From the NCBI GenBank assembly GCA_900553065.1, contig USBZ01000001.1, forward strand, positions 62,001 to 126,000: a DNA stretch of 64,000 nt. Reading direction: 5' to 3'. The translations under genes and the position numbers were made by a program. The stretch comes from an uncultured Desulfovibrio sp. GTDB lineage: Bacteria; Desulfobacterota; Desulfovibrionia; Desulfovibrionales; Desulfovibrionaceae. Position 1 is the first letter of the stretch. Each line of letters begins with the position of its first letter. This document shows positions 52,560-61,234 of this stretch, one piece after another. The notes under the pieces were generated by a model. That model did no database searches, had not been told where the DNA came from, and worked only from the letters and a program-made list of their open reading frames with translations.

Positions 52560-53963
52560 TCAACGTTCCATGCCGGGAACGACATACCCGAAGCCTGAAA
52601 GCAGCTCTTTCGCCTCCTGTACGGAAAAGTCGTGCCATTCGCCGGAAACATCGCTGCCGTCCCGGGGAATGGCCCCCGTTTCCACCACAAGCACATTAGC
52701 CCCCCAGGCTACGGCCTGAGACACCGGAGGATGTACGCAGACATACGGCGTACGGACGCCGCCGCACAGACGTATGATCGCGGCAATCTGGGCAATGCGC
52801 GCATCGGAAACCGCATCCGCTCCTTCAAAAGGCGTGCCCGGCACGTTGCTCCTTGCCATGACGCCGCATATCCGCGCCCCGGACGAAAGCGCCGTAAGCA
52901 GCACGTCGGCAATCTCGCTGTCTTCGTGCTCCGGTCCCAGAGGTTCCACCAGATGCGCCAGCGTAAGCCCCTCAGCCCGTATAAGCTCAAGCGACCTGCG
53001 CCGCCCGGAGGGATCAAAGGGAGTATCCCTCCCTTCACCGAGGCGAAGAGCATGATACATGACCTCCACGCCTGCTTCCCCAAGACGACGTATGTCTCCG
53101 GCATCGCTCTGCCCGGTATTGGCAACAAGCGCACAGCTCCGGGGCAGAACCTTCCGCACGGCATGGGCAAGGCCGCACAGCCGTTCCGTACCGTAATGCT
53201 CCGTGGTGCGAAGCACTATCCAGGATGCTCCCTCCGCAGCATAGCGACGCGCCGCGGCAACAATATCCTCAAGGCTGCGTTCCCTGTCTTCCCGAACCAC
53301 GCCCCATGAGGCGCCGAACGCACAAAAGCGGCAATTCATGGGACAGGATACGCTGTCCACCCCTATGGCCGCCCATACGCCGCAGGTATCATCTGCAACC
53401 GCACGAACCATATCCCGGGCCAGACGTCCGAGATACGCCGTCTGGGAAGAAACGGGGGCATACGCCAGAAGACGAAGGATATCGTTCCGCTCCGGAAGCT
53501 CCCCGCGCAACGTTCTTGCACGAAGCTCTTCCATGAACAATCTGTCCGGCTCCGGGCAGAGAGCAGAATCGTCTGCGGCCTCACCTTCTTCCGTCACACC
53601 CGGCTCCGGCACGGAAAGCAGAAAGCCGAGCACGCGCTCAAGGTGATCCCGATTTTCGGACAGAGACGCGATCCAGCGCTTCAGGCAGCGCCTCCCCAGC
53701 GCCGTGACCATATACTTCTTTCGGGACGGCCCTTCTCCCCGGCACGGCACCGACGCCAGAACTCCGCTGTGTTCCATGTCCCTCAGCATACGATAGCAAC
53801 CCGTCATATCCGGCGACTGAGGAGTAAAAAGCCCTGTATTTTCCAGTCGATGCATCAGAGCATAGCCGTGTGCGGGCTCCTGCGCCAGAAGAGCCAGCAG
53901 TACCGGCTGTACGAACCGGGGTAGATTGCCGCCCGAACAGGCACAGCCATCAAGAACATCCAT
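52560..53963 (-). CDS. PadR-type regulator fused to a biotin-synthase-like radical SAM enzyme
   Basis: Two-part protein of 467 aa. Residues 1-110 are a PadR winged-helix domain (LLALLAQEPAHGYALMHRLE ... GCYRMLRDMEHSGVLAS ... KKYMVTALGRRCLKRW), beginning with the Cys-containing lead GCACSGGNLPRFVQP seen in some PadR proteins. From about 160 a radical SAM domain starts; SCPMNCRFCAFGASWG carries the CX3CX2C cluster motif, followed by a TIM-barrel and a BATS-like C-terminus (GVMARSNVPGTPFEG, HPPVSQAVAWGANVLVVETG). It resembles BioB-related enzymes such as HmdB/BtrN-like or wood-type thiolation enzymes but lacks a clear assignment. CAGGAGG precedes the ATG; an imperfect palindrome lies just upstream. 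The enzyme reaction is unknown. Confidence 0.8.
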   Translation of the reverse strand: MDVLDGCACSGGNLPRFVQPVLLALLAQEPAHGYALMHRLENTGLFTPQSPDMTGCYRMLRDMEHSGVLASVPCRGEGPSRKKYMVTALGRRCLKRWIASLSENRDHLERVLGFLLSVPEPGVTEEGEAADDSALCPEPDRLFMEELRARTLRGELPERNDILRLLAYAPVSSQTAYLGRLARDMVRAVADDTCGVWAAIGVDSVSCPMNCRFCAFGASWGVVREDRERSLEDIVAAARRYAAEGASWIVLRTTEHYGTERLCGLAHAVRKVLPRSCALVANTGQSDAGDIRRLGEAGVEVMYHALRLGEGRDTPFDPSGRRRSLELIRAEGLTLAHLVEPLGPEHEDSEIADVLLTALSSGARICGVMARSNVPGTPFEGADAVSDARIAQIAAIIRLCGGVRTPYVCVHPPVSQAVAWGANVLVVETGAIPRDGSDVSGEWHDFSVQEAKELLSGFGYVVPGMER

Positions 53964-53976
53964 AGGGGCCTCCTGC

Positions 53977-53995
53977 TATTAGACTTAATCCAATA
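53977..53995 (-). promoter_or_regulatory. Imperfect palindrome upstream of the PadR-radical SAM gene
   Basis: A 19-base dyad (TATTGGATT A AGTCTAATA on the minus strand) matches its own reverse complement at seven of nine paired positions. It lies 14 bases before the start codon, overlapping the probable promoter/leader region, so it is a candidate autoregulatory operator for the PadR domain. Confidence 0.5.
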
Positions 53996-54040
53996 GTAGC
54001 ATGGGACATACCGATATTCAAGAGACCTGCCCCCGGGCAC

Positions 54041-54691
54041 TCAGTTCTTTTTGAGGAGATTCTGCACGTCCCGGTCGTGCCCGAGAATGAGCACGCTTTC
54101 CCCGGCTTCAAAACGGTGGGACGGTCCGGGCATGGGCTGAAGAGCCTCGCCCTTCTTCACGCCCAGCACATTGACGCGGTATCTTTGCCGCACGGCCAGT
54201 TCCATGACGGTTTTCCCTTCCCACTCCCTGGGCGTGGCGATTTCATAGATGGAATAGTCGGGTGAAAGGCTCACATAATCGAAAATGTGATCGCTGCTGT
54301 AGCGCATGGCCGCCCAGTCGGCCATCTGTCGTTCGGGATACACGACGTCGTCCGCGCCGTTGCGCAGAAGAAACTTGGCATGCACCTCGCGGGAAGCGCG
54401 CGAAAGTACGAAGCGTGCGCCGCATTCCTTGAGCAGCGCCGTCGTTTCCAGAGAACTCTGGAAGTCATCGCCGATGGCCACCACGCACAGATCAAAGTTG
54501 CTCACGCCCACGGAACGCATGAAGGTTTCGCTGGTGGCGTCCGCAATCTGGGCGCTGGTCACGAATTCCAGAGCCTCGTTGACTCTCTGTTCGCTTCTGT
54601 CGATGGCAAGCACTTCATGGTCCAGTTCACGCAGCTTTCTCGCCATGCGTCGCCCGAAGCGGCCGAGTCCTATAAGCAATACGGATTTCAT
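54041..54691 (-). CDS. ktrA: KtrA/TrkA-type regulatory subunit of potassium uptake
   Basis: Cytosolic RCK protein (216 aa) that gates the KtrB channel in response to nucleotides. The N-terminal Rossmann domain has LLIGLGRFGRRMARKL (residues 5-20) and an acidic end of strand 2 (VLAIDRSEQRV); the C-terminal RCK_C domain starts near 135 (YSIYEIATPREWEGK). AGGAG lies seven bases before the ATG. It follows ktrB by 13 bases. Confidence 0.93.
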   Translation of the reverse strand: MKSVLLIGLGRFGRRMARKLRELDHEVLAIDRSEQRVNEALEFVTSAQIADATSETFMRSVGVSNFDLCVVAIGDDFQSSLETTALLKECGARFVLSRASREVHAKFLLRNGADDVVYPERQMADWAAMRYSSDHIFDYVSLSPDYSIYEIATPREWEGKTVMELAVRQRYRVNVLGVKKGEALQPMPGPSHRFEAGESVLILGHDRDVQNLLKKN

Positions 54692-54704
54692 GCATCAACT
54701 CCTG

Positions 54705-56048
54705 TCAGCCCACGGCCACGTCTTCGGAAGGATAACGGAATCCATCCTGCCTGATACCGGAGGATACCGCGAAAACCACCGTGAGACTGCCCACTCTTCC
54801 GAAATACATGAGCAGTATCAGAATACCGCGCGAGGCATCGGAAAGTTCCGGCGTCGCGCCCAGAGAAAGCCCCACCGTGCCTATGGCGGAAGCAGCTTCA
54901 AAGAAGGCCGTCATGAGCGGCAGCGTATCCAGAGCGGAAATCAGCATGCCGCCGGCCAGAAAGAGCAGCAGATAAAACATGAATATGCCCGATGCCCTGC
55001 GGAGCGCCATGTCGGTAAGCCGACGGCCGAAACCGCGCACGTCGGTCCGATGCAGAAAAATGGCCATAAGCCCCAGAAGCAGCACCGCGAGCGTGGTAAC
55101 CTTGAAACCGCCGCCCGTGGAGCCCGGAGCCGCGCCCACCAGCATGAGCAGAATGGTGAAGAGCTGGCCAAGAGGACTCAGCGCGGTAAGATCCACGCTG
55201 TTGAACCCTGCCGTGCGGGGACTCACGGACTGAAACATGGCCGCAAGCGCCGCTTCCGGCGCGGTCATATGCCAGCTATCCCGCTGAAATTCCCAGAAAA
55301 AGAAAAACAGAAAACCGCTCACGGCAAGGAAAAGGCTGATAAGCAGAATAAGCTTGCTCTGCAGGCGATAACGCCGGAAATCAAAACCGTGGGAACGGAT
55401 GTCGTCCAGCGTAAGAAATCCTATGCCGCCTACGGTAATGAGCAGCGCAATGACGATGCAGACCAGCGGATCCTTCGAATACGCCGTCAGCGAGGAATAC
55501 GGGTGAGCCATGCCCATGAGGTCGAAACCGGCATTGCAGAACGCTGAAACGGCATGAAAAAGCGCCATCCACAGCCCCGTGCCGAGTCCCATTTCCGGAC
55601 AGAAGCGCAGGGCCAGCAGCGCCGCTCCCGTCAGCTCCACGGCCAGCACGATACGAAAAATGAAGCCCGTCAGACGCACGATCCCCGCAAGATGCGGCGC
55701 GGAAATGGATTCCTGCATGACCCAGCGCATGCGGAAGCCGATCTTCTGCCCGGAAAGCACGGCTACGGCCACGGCCATGCTCATAACGCCGAGACCGCCT
55801 GCCTGGATGAGCATAAGCAGAATAAGCTGACCGAACGGCGACCAGAACCGCACGGTATCGTGCACCACAAGACCGGTCACGGTAATGGCCGAAGTGGCGG
55901 TGAAAAGCGCGTCGCCGAAATCGGCGCCAAGTCCGTCTCTGGTGGTTCCGGGCAGCATGAGCAGCCCCGTACCGAAAACAATGAAGAAGAAATACCCCAG
56001 AATGATGATCTGCGAGGGGCTGATGCGGGATTTGTTCCAGAAAGACAT
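54705..56048 (-). CDS. ktrB: KtrB/TrkH-type potassium transporter membrane subunit
   Basis: Ion-conducting subunit (447 aa) of Ktr-type K+ uptake. Four pore-loop repeats are visible with their selectivity-filter glycines: SAITVTGLV, SAFCNAGFDLMG, SVSPRTAGFNSVD and SAIGTVGLSLG. The ATG at 56048 (MSFWNKSRISPSQIII) has GGAG before it; longer starts add unrelated residues. In an operon with ktrA. Confidence 0.93.
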   Translation of the reverse strand: MSFWNKSRISPSQIIILGYFFFIVFGTGLLMLPGTTRDGLGADFGDALFTATSAITVTGLVVHDTVRFWSPFGQLILLMLIQAGGLGVMSMAVAVAVLSGQKIGFRMRWVMQESISAPHLAGIVRLTGFIFRIVLAVELTGAALLALRFCPEMGLGTGLWMALFHAVSAFCNAGFDLMGMAHPYSSLTAYSKDPLVCIVIALLITVGGIGFLTLDDIRSHGFDFRRYRLQSKLILLISLFLAVSGFLFFFFWEFQRDSWHMTAPEAALAAMFQSVSPRTAGFNSVDLTALSPLGQLFTILLMLVGAAPGSTGGGFKVTTLAVLLLGLMAIFLHRTDVRGFGRRLTDMALRRASGIFMFYLLLFLAGGMLISALDTLPLMTAFFEAASAIGTVGLSLGATPELSDASRGILILLMYFGRVGSLTVVFAVSSGIRQDGFRYPSEDVAVG

Positions 56049-56186
56049 AGCATCTCCGACATCGGATACCGGCATTTCGCCCACAGGCCCGGATCCGCCT
56101 GTTTCCAATACCACGCCCCCCGGTTCGAGGCAAGTTTCCCTTCGTTCCGGAAAGATGACGGCGTGCCTTGTCCGATGCGGAAAGAA

Positions 56187-57650
56187 TCAGCCCTGCTGGG
56201 ATTCGGAAGGCTCTATGTAGGTGGTTTCAAGATCGTCAAAGGCGGTGAATTCCGGCCTGTAGGCCAGTTCCACCGTTCCCGTGGGGCCGTTTCTGTGCTT
56301 GCCGATGATAATTTCGGCAATGCCCGTCTTCGGCCGGTCGCCCTTCTTGTTGTAGGCGTCCTCCCGGTGAATGAACATGATGAGGTCGGCATCCTGTTCA
56401 ATGGCGCCCGACTCTCGAAGGTCGGACAGCACGGGGCGCTTGTCGGTACGCTCTTCCACCTTTCGGTTGAGCTGGGAAAGTGCGATGACCGGAACCTTCA
56501 TTTCCTTGGCAAGCGCCTTCAGGTTGCGGGAAATATCGGAAATTTCCAGTTCTCGGGAGTCGTTTCGCGCAGAATGCATGAGCTGCAGGTAGTCCACCAT
56601 GACAAGATCAAGCCCATGCTCGGCCTTGAGGCGGCGGCAGCGCGCACGCAGCGCAAGAGGCGTAAGACCCGCCGTATCGTCAATGAAGATCTTGGCGCGC
56701 GAAAGAGCGTCGGCCGAAGCGGAAAGCTTGGCCCAGTCGTCGTCTTCAAGAAAACCGCGTCGGACTCTGGAAAGCTCCACCCTGCCCCAGGCGCAGAGCA
56801 TACGGTCCATGAGAGACTCCTTGCTCATTTCCAGAGAGAATATGGCCACCGTGGCGCCCCCGGAAAGAGCCGCGCGCATGGCGACGTTCAGGGCAAAGGC
56901 GGTCTTGCCCATGGAGGGACGGGCGGCAAGAATGATGAGGTCGGTGGGCTGAAGGCCTGCCGTCATCTTGTCGAGCTGCATGTAACCGGTGGGCACGCCG
57001 GTGGTTACGCTCTTGTTGTTGTAGCGGGCAAGCAGCTCGTCGAATACGGAACGGACAAGTTCGCTGCTGCTGGCAAACGTCTTGCTGTTGGCGCGTTCGG
57101 AGATGGAAAATATGGCGCGCTCCGATTCGTCCAGAAGCGTGGGAACGTCCTTGGAAGCATCGTAGCAGTTGCTGATGATCTGGGCGGAAGTTTCGATGAG
57201 CGTGCGCTGCATGGCCTTGTCGCGCACGATCTTGGCCCAGTGCACGGCGTTGGCGCCGCTTACCACGGCTCGGGAAAGGTCGCCGAGATAGGCGGCTCCG
57301 CCCGCAGCTTCGAGCTGGGAATGGCTGACCAGCCAGTCGAACACCGTGACTTCGTCCACAGGCGTGTTCTGCTCGAAAAGAGCCATGAACGCGCCGAAGA
57401 TCACGCGATGGGCAGGGATATAGAAATCGGTATCCCGAAGCTGGTCGATGATTTCCTGAAGAAGATCAGGACGAAGAAAAACGCCGCTCAGAACGGCCTG
57501 TTCGGCCTCTTCGTTGTGCGGCGGCACGCGGCGCAAAAGATCGTCGCGGGCGCGTTCGGAAAGATCGGCACTCTCGCGGGAAGAACGACGAGAGCCGCCG
57601 CTCCGCGAAGGAGCGGCGGCTTCATTCATGACGGTATCCGGGCTGTCCAT
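56187..57650 (-). CDS. dnaB: Replicative DNA helicase DnaB
   Basis: Hexameric 5'-3' helicase of the replication fork (487 aa). The N-terminal domain starts with VPPHNEEAEQAVLSGVFL, the RecA-like domain has Walker A ARPSMGKTAFAL, Walker B LDLVMVDYLQLM, and DLRESGAIEQDADLIMFIHR. There is an N-terminal Ser/Arg-rich extension of about 40 residues, and an alternative ATG lies at 57629. No intein is present. It ends the rpsF-rpsR-rplI-dnaB operon, a common order in bacteria. Confidence 0.95.
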   Translation of the reverse strand: MDSPDTVMNEAAAPSRSGGSRRSSRESADLSERARDDLLRRVPPHNEEAEQAVLSGVFLRPDLLQEIIDQLRDTDFYIPAHRVIFGAFMALFEQNTPVDEVTVFDWLVSHSQLEAAGGAAYLGDLSRAVVSGANAVHWAKIVRDKAMQRTLIETSAQIISNCYDASKDVPTLLDESERAIFSISERANSKTFASSSELVRSVFDELLARYNNKSVTTGVPTGYMQLDKMTAGLQPTDLIILAARPSMGKTAFALNVAMRAALSGGATVAIFSLEMSKESLMDRMLCAWGRVELSRVRRGFLEDDDWAKLSASADALSRAKIFIDDTAGLTPLALRARCRRLKAEHGLDLVMVDYLQLMHSARNDSRELEISDISRNLKALAKEMKVPVIALSQLNRKVEERTDKRPVLSDLRESGAIEQDADLIMFIHREDAYNKKGDRPKTGIAEIIIGKHRNGPTGTVELAYRPEFTAFDDLETTYIEPSESQQG

Positions 57651-57677
57651 GACTCGTCAGGCTTCCGAAGAAGCTGA

Positions 57678-58196
57678 TTAGGCATTTTCAGCAGGAGCTT
57701 CAGCTTCGGCAGCGGGAGCTTCCACGGGGGCTTCTTCTTCAACGATGTGCTTTTCTTCAGACACGATCTTCACGGTGAAGGAAGGAACCACGTCGGCATG
57801 CAGACGGGCGCGGACATTATGTTCGCCCAAGGTGCGGATGGAGCCGTCGAGAAGCAGACGATGACGGTCCACTTCGATGCCCATGGCGGCGAGAGCGTCG
57901 CCGATCATGGTGGGGGTGACGGAGCCGTAGAGCTTGTCGTTTTCACCCACGCGCATGCTGATGGTCACAACCACGCCTTCAAGCTTGGAAGCGATGTCGG
58001 CGGCAGCGGCGCGAAGAGCGTCCATGCGGGCCTGCAGCTTCTTGCGTTCGAGTTCGAACACGCGGATGTTGGCGGGAGTGGCAAGGCTGGCCAGCTGCTG
58101 AGGCAGCAGATAGTTGCGGCCGTAGCCGGGCTTGACATTGACGATATCGCCAAGGTGACCGAGCTTTTCAACGTCGGCACGAAGGATAACTTTCAT
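57678..58196 (-). CDS. rplI: 50S ribosomal protein L9
   Basis: Ribosomal protein with two rRNA-binding domains joined by a long helix. MKVILRADVEKLGHLGDIVN and KPGYGRNYLLPQQLA form the N-domain; the helix runs at about 48-75. The 172-aa chain is longer than the usual 148-150 because of an acidic Ala/Glu/Pro tail of about 22 residues (EEEAPVEAPAAEAEAPAE). Confidence 0.96.
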   Translation of the reverse strand: MKVILRADVEKLGHLGDIVNVKPGYGRNYLLPQQLASLATPANIRVFELERKKLQARMDALRAAAADIASKLEGVVVTISMRVGENDKLYGSVTPTMIGDALAAMGIEVDRHRLLLDGSIRTLGEHNVRARLHADVVPSFTVKIVSEEKHIVEEEAPVEAPAAEAEAPAENA

Positions 58197-58213
58197 TTTG
58201 CTCTCCTATGCCG

Positions 58214-58477
58214 TTAGATGTTGGTCTTCTTCTTCACTTCGCTGGAATGGGCGGAAGTGTAGAACAGCAGGGCCATCTGGCGGGCACGCTTGATTTCAGT
58301 GGTCAGAGCGCGCTGATGCTTGGCGCAGGTGCCGGTAATACGACGGGCCACGATCTTGCCGCGCTCGGTGATGAAGTCGCGGAGGATGTCGGGACGCTTG
58401 TAGTCGAGAGCCAGATCGGCGTCGGCGCAGAAGCGGCAGAACTTGCGGCGAGGAGCAAACTTCTTACGGAAAGCCAT
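58214..58477 (-). CDS. rpsR: 30S ribosomal protein S18
   Basis: Ribosomal protein of 87 aa that binds next to S6. It has [20 protein letters not shown] and [10 protein letters not shown], giving the four Cys/His residues (CxxC...CxxH) of the zinc-binding form. The ATG overlaps the rpsF stop by one base (TAATG). Confidence 0.96.
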   Translation of the reverse strand: MAFRKKFAPRRKFCRFCADADLALDYKRPDILRDFITERGKIVARRITGTCAKHQRALTTEIKRARQMALLFYTSAHSSEVKKKTNI

Positions 58478-58791
58478 TACGCGACCTCCTCGGTGGCTTC
58501 AACGGAATCAGCCAGCTTGACGGTCATGAACTTGAACACGCCGTCGGTGATGCGGATGATGCGTTCCAGTTCAGCAACGAGCTGAGAAGGAGCGGCGTAT
58601 TCGAGGCGGACATAGAAGCCGCGCATCTGCTTACGGACAGGATAGGCCAGGTCGCGCATACCCCACTGATCCACCAGAAGCATCTTGCCGCCTTCGCGGA
58701 CAACGACGTCATCCAGAGTCTTCAGGATGGTTTCGCGCTCTTCCACAGACAGCTCCGGAGAAAGGAGCAGCAGGGTTTCCATTTTGCGCAT
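58477..58791 (-). CDS. rpsF: 30S ribosomal protein S6
   Basis: Ribosomal protein of 104 aa. The chain [20 protein letters not shown] and the later [20 protein letters not shown] show the S6 ferredoxin-like fold. AAGGAG seven bases before ATG 58791 decides the start over a downstream ATG at 58782. First gene of the operon; its 80-base leader may hold the S6:S18 autoregulatory RNA, which I could not confirm by eye. Confidence 0.96.
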   Translation of the reverse strand: MRKMETLLLLSPELSVEERETILKTLDDVVVREGGKMLLVDQWGMRDLAYPVRKQMRGFYVRLEYAAPSQLVAELERIIRITDGVFKFMTVKLADSVEATEEVA

Positions 58792-58871
58792 GTAAGATCT
58801 CCTTACGGTCAGAGGTCCGCCGCTTCCGACTTCCTGCCGGAAAACCATACGGCGAACAAGGTGAACTGTCG

Positions 58872-58900
58872 TATTTACTAGGGAGGCTTCCGTATGTCAA
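58872..58900 (-). promoter_or_regulatory. Sigma-70 promoter of the rpsF-rpsR-rplI-dnaB operon
   Basis: On the minus strand a perfect TTGACA (58900-58895) and TAAATA (58877-58872) are separated by 17 bases. The predicted leader is about 75 bases. Confidence 0.78.
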
Positions 58901-58938
58901 GCCCCCTCGTTTTCGCCCGCCCTCCCGAAGCGGGGCAC

Positions 58939-58988
58939 AAAAAAAAGATCGCCGGCCCGCACCTTGAAAAAAGCGGGAACAGGCGATC
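58939..58988 (-). terminator. Rho-independent terminator after the lipoprotein gene
   Basis: On the minus strand GATCGCC and GGCGATC form the base, with an inner CCCGC/GCGGG stem, followed by eight T. It lies about 55 bases after the stop at 59044 and insulates the ribosomal operon promoter. Confidence 0.9.
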
Positions 58989-59043
58989 CTTTCAAAGCAT
59001 TTCCGACGGAGCCTTCTTCATGAAGTCCCCGCCTAAGACATCA

Positions 59044-59784
59044 TCAGAACAGCAGAAATCCGTTCACGGTCACGGAGCCCAGCACGGAAGAAAGCAGTCT
59101 GTCCGAAACAGGCAGCGCGACGGAGGACACGGGCGTTACGGGAGCGGATACACCGCCCAGCGTGAACGCCTTCTGGGATCTTTCAATGAAGCCCGTCACG
59201 TCGGGCAGGGTCGGATTCATGCCGTCAAGAAATTCCGGCGCAGGCTCGCGGTATTCTACGATGAGCTTGTCCGCCTGAGTGGAATTGGTCCACTCATAAC
59301 GGGCCACAAGAGTGGCGCCTTCCCACTGCGTTCTTCCCGCCCCGGCAAAAAGCGGCGACCACGGGTCCATGGAGGCCGGACGCACATAAACGCGTACGGT
59401 GGCGTCATCAGGATAGACACCGTTCTTTTCGTAGAAGACCTTCAGACGCTGAAAATCCACGCCGATGGGCCGTACTTCCCATATCAGGTCGGACGAACAC
59501 TCCGCAAGAACGGTGACAAGCTGGGAGCCTTCCCTGTCCTGCAGAGCAGCCCATACATTGGCGATGCTGGAGCTCAGCATGCTGTCCTCAAAGGACACCC
59601 GGCACAGCGCATAGCCGGAAAGCACGTCCTCATACCCTTCGGCAGCCTTCACGCTCACCACCGGGGAGTGCGTGGACACGAAGGCTCCGCTCGAAGCATC
59701 CATGCCGCGGTATATGGAGGAACCGGCACAGCCGCCGAGCAGCAGAGAAGCGGCCATGACCGCGCAGACCAGTATGTTTTTCAT
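59044..59784 (-). CDS. Lipoprotein of unknown function
   Basis: Predicted lipoprotein of 246 aa: the signal MKNILVCAVMAASLLLGGC ends in a lipobox (LGGC) with Cys 19. The mature part (AAEGYEDVLSGYALCRVSFED, then VWAALQDREGSQ and VRVYVRPASMDPWSPLFAG) is not recognised with certainty; it recalls a lipoprotein family of unknown function (DUF4851-like) seen in Desulfovibrio, named only from memory. The ATG at 59784 is used because AGAGG precedes it; a GTG nine bases earlier is possible. It is a single-gene unit. Confidence 0.72.
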   Translation of the reverse strand: MKNILVCAVMAASLLLGGCAGSSIYRGMDASSGAFVSTHSPVVSVKAAEGYEDVLSGYALCRVSFEDSMLSSSIANVWAALQDREGSQLVTVLAECSSDLIWEVRPIGVDFQRLKVFYEKNGVYPDDATVRVYVRPASMDPWSPLFAGAGRTQWEGATLVARYEWTNSTQADKLIVEYREPAPEFLDGMNPTLPDVTGFIERSQKAFTLGGVSAPVTPVSSVALPVSDRLLSSVLGSVTVNGFLLF

Positions 59785-60018
59785 AGAAAACACCTCTTTT
59801 GCAAAGCAGGTACTGACGAAACAGGCGACGGCGGGAAACGCCGGAAAAACGCACGACGTTGTCTTTCACGGCGCGCTCACCGCACGTTCTCGTTCCGAAC
59901 CATTACCTGCAATCATAAGTTGTTTGCCCATGCTTGGCAACGACCGCCAAGGCCGCTTCCGCAGGAAGAAACCGGGAAATAACTTGCTCTCCCCGCCGCC
60001 CGATGGCACACTTCCCCC

Positions 60019-61059
60019 ATGAAAGTCACAGTCGCCATAAGCGGAGGAACCGACAGCCTGTTCGCTCTGCTGTTTCTGAAGGAACAGGGATACGAAGTCT
60101 CGGCCCTGCATGCCCGCTTTCTCCACGCCCCGGAAGAGGCCTCGCCTCTTGCCGACATGGAAAAACTCTGCGCCGAGCACAAGATCCCCCTGCACATCGT
60201 CGATCTTTCCGAGGCGTTCCGCCGCCATGTCATGGAGCCGTTCGCCCTTGCTCATGCAAAAGCGCATACGCCCAATCCCTGCGCGCTGTGCAACCGCGCC
60301 ATGAAGTTCGGACGGCTGCTCGATCAGGCGCTGCAGTACGGCGACACCTTCGTCACCGGTCACTATGCGGCCATGGCGCATCACCCCGTCTACGGTCTCT
60401 CGCTCCGGGCGGGCGTCGACGAGCGCAAGGATCAGAGCTACTTTCTCGCTCTGGTTCCCGTCGAGCGCCTGCGCCGATGCCTTTTCCCCCTTGCGGACAA
60501 GAAAAAGGACGATATCCGCGCCTGGCTTGATGCGCGCGGCATCCCCGTTCCCGTGCCCGCCGAAAGCCAGGAAATCTGCTTCATTCCCGGCGACAACCAC
60601 TACGCCTGGCTGGAGGAACGTCGGACCGGAGGACTGAAACTGCCCGGCCCCGGTCCCGTGCTGCTGGCCGGAGAAAACAGAATCATCGCGCAGCACCGGG
60701 GACTGTGGCAGTACACGGAAGGACAGCGCCGCGGCGTAGGCATCGCCTGGAAGGAGCCGCTCTACGTGCTGAAAAGACTGCGCGAGAGCAATACTCTTGT
60801 CGTCGGACCGAAACATCTTCTGCCCGTCTCCTCCTGCACGGCAAGGGAGCTCAATCTCATGGTCGATCCCGCCCTGTGGCCGCAGGAGCTTCTGGTCCGC
60901 GTGCGTTATCATCAGGCTCCGGTGCCCGCCGGCGTCACCGTGGAAGACGGCCGCATGACCCTGCACTTTGCCTCGCCGCAGCAGCCTCCCGCTCCGGGAC
61001 AGGTGGCCGCCGTGTACGATGCGGACGGCTTTATTCTTGCCGGCGGCATTCTCGAATAG
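60019..61059 (+). CDS. mnmA: tRNA-specific 2-thiouridylase MnmA
   Basis: Transfers sulfur to uridine 34 of Lys, Glu and Gln tRNAs. The 346-aa protein has the PP-loop AISGGTDSLFAL (residues 6-17), the catalytic Cys in NPCALCNRAMKFG, and the partner Cys in ESQEICFIPGDNH. The central and C-terminal beta-barrel domains follow. No strong ribosome-binding site is visible before ATG 60019, but the start MKVTVAISGGTDS fits the family. Confidence 0.92.
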   Translation: MKVTVAISGGTDSLFALLFLKEQGYEVSALHARFLHAPEEASPLADMEKLCAEHKIPLHIVDLSEAFRRHVMEPFALAHAKAHTPNPCALCNRAMKFGRLLDQALQYGDTFVTGHYAAMAHHPVYGLSLRAGVDERKDQSYFLALVPVERLRRCLFPLADKKKDDIRAWLDARGIPVPVPAESQEICFIPGDNHYAWLEERRTGGLKLPGPGPVLLAGENRIIAQHRGLWQYTEGQRRGVGIAWKEPLYVLKRLRESNTLVVGPKHLLPVSSCTARELNLMVDPALWPQELLVRVRYHQAPVPAGVTVEDGRMTLHFASPQQPPAPGQVAAVYDADGFILAGGILE

Positions 61060-61183
61060 CGCTGCTCATGAAAAGCAGCGTGCAGGGTTGAGAAGGTCAC
61101 TTGATTCCCGAAGGCTGTGCGGCTATGATATTGCCCGGCCTGTCGCCGGAGCGCGGCAAGCCTTTCTTTTCTTTCAACATGGC

Positions 61184-61208
61184 GGCGGAGGTCATGCCTC
61201 CGCCTTTC
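61184..61208 (+). terminator. Possible terminator between mnmA and ahbC
   Basis: GGCGGAGG and CCTCCGCC close a five-base loop, followed by only three T. It lies 30 bases before ahbC, so it could end the mnmA transcript or form part of the ahbC leader. Confidence 0.4.
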
Positions 61209-61234
61209 CCATACAAGCCCAGCGAGGATCGTAC

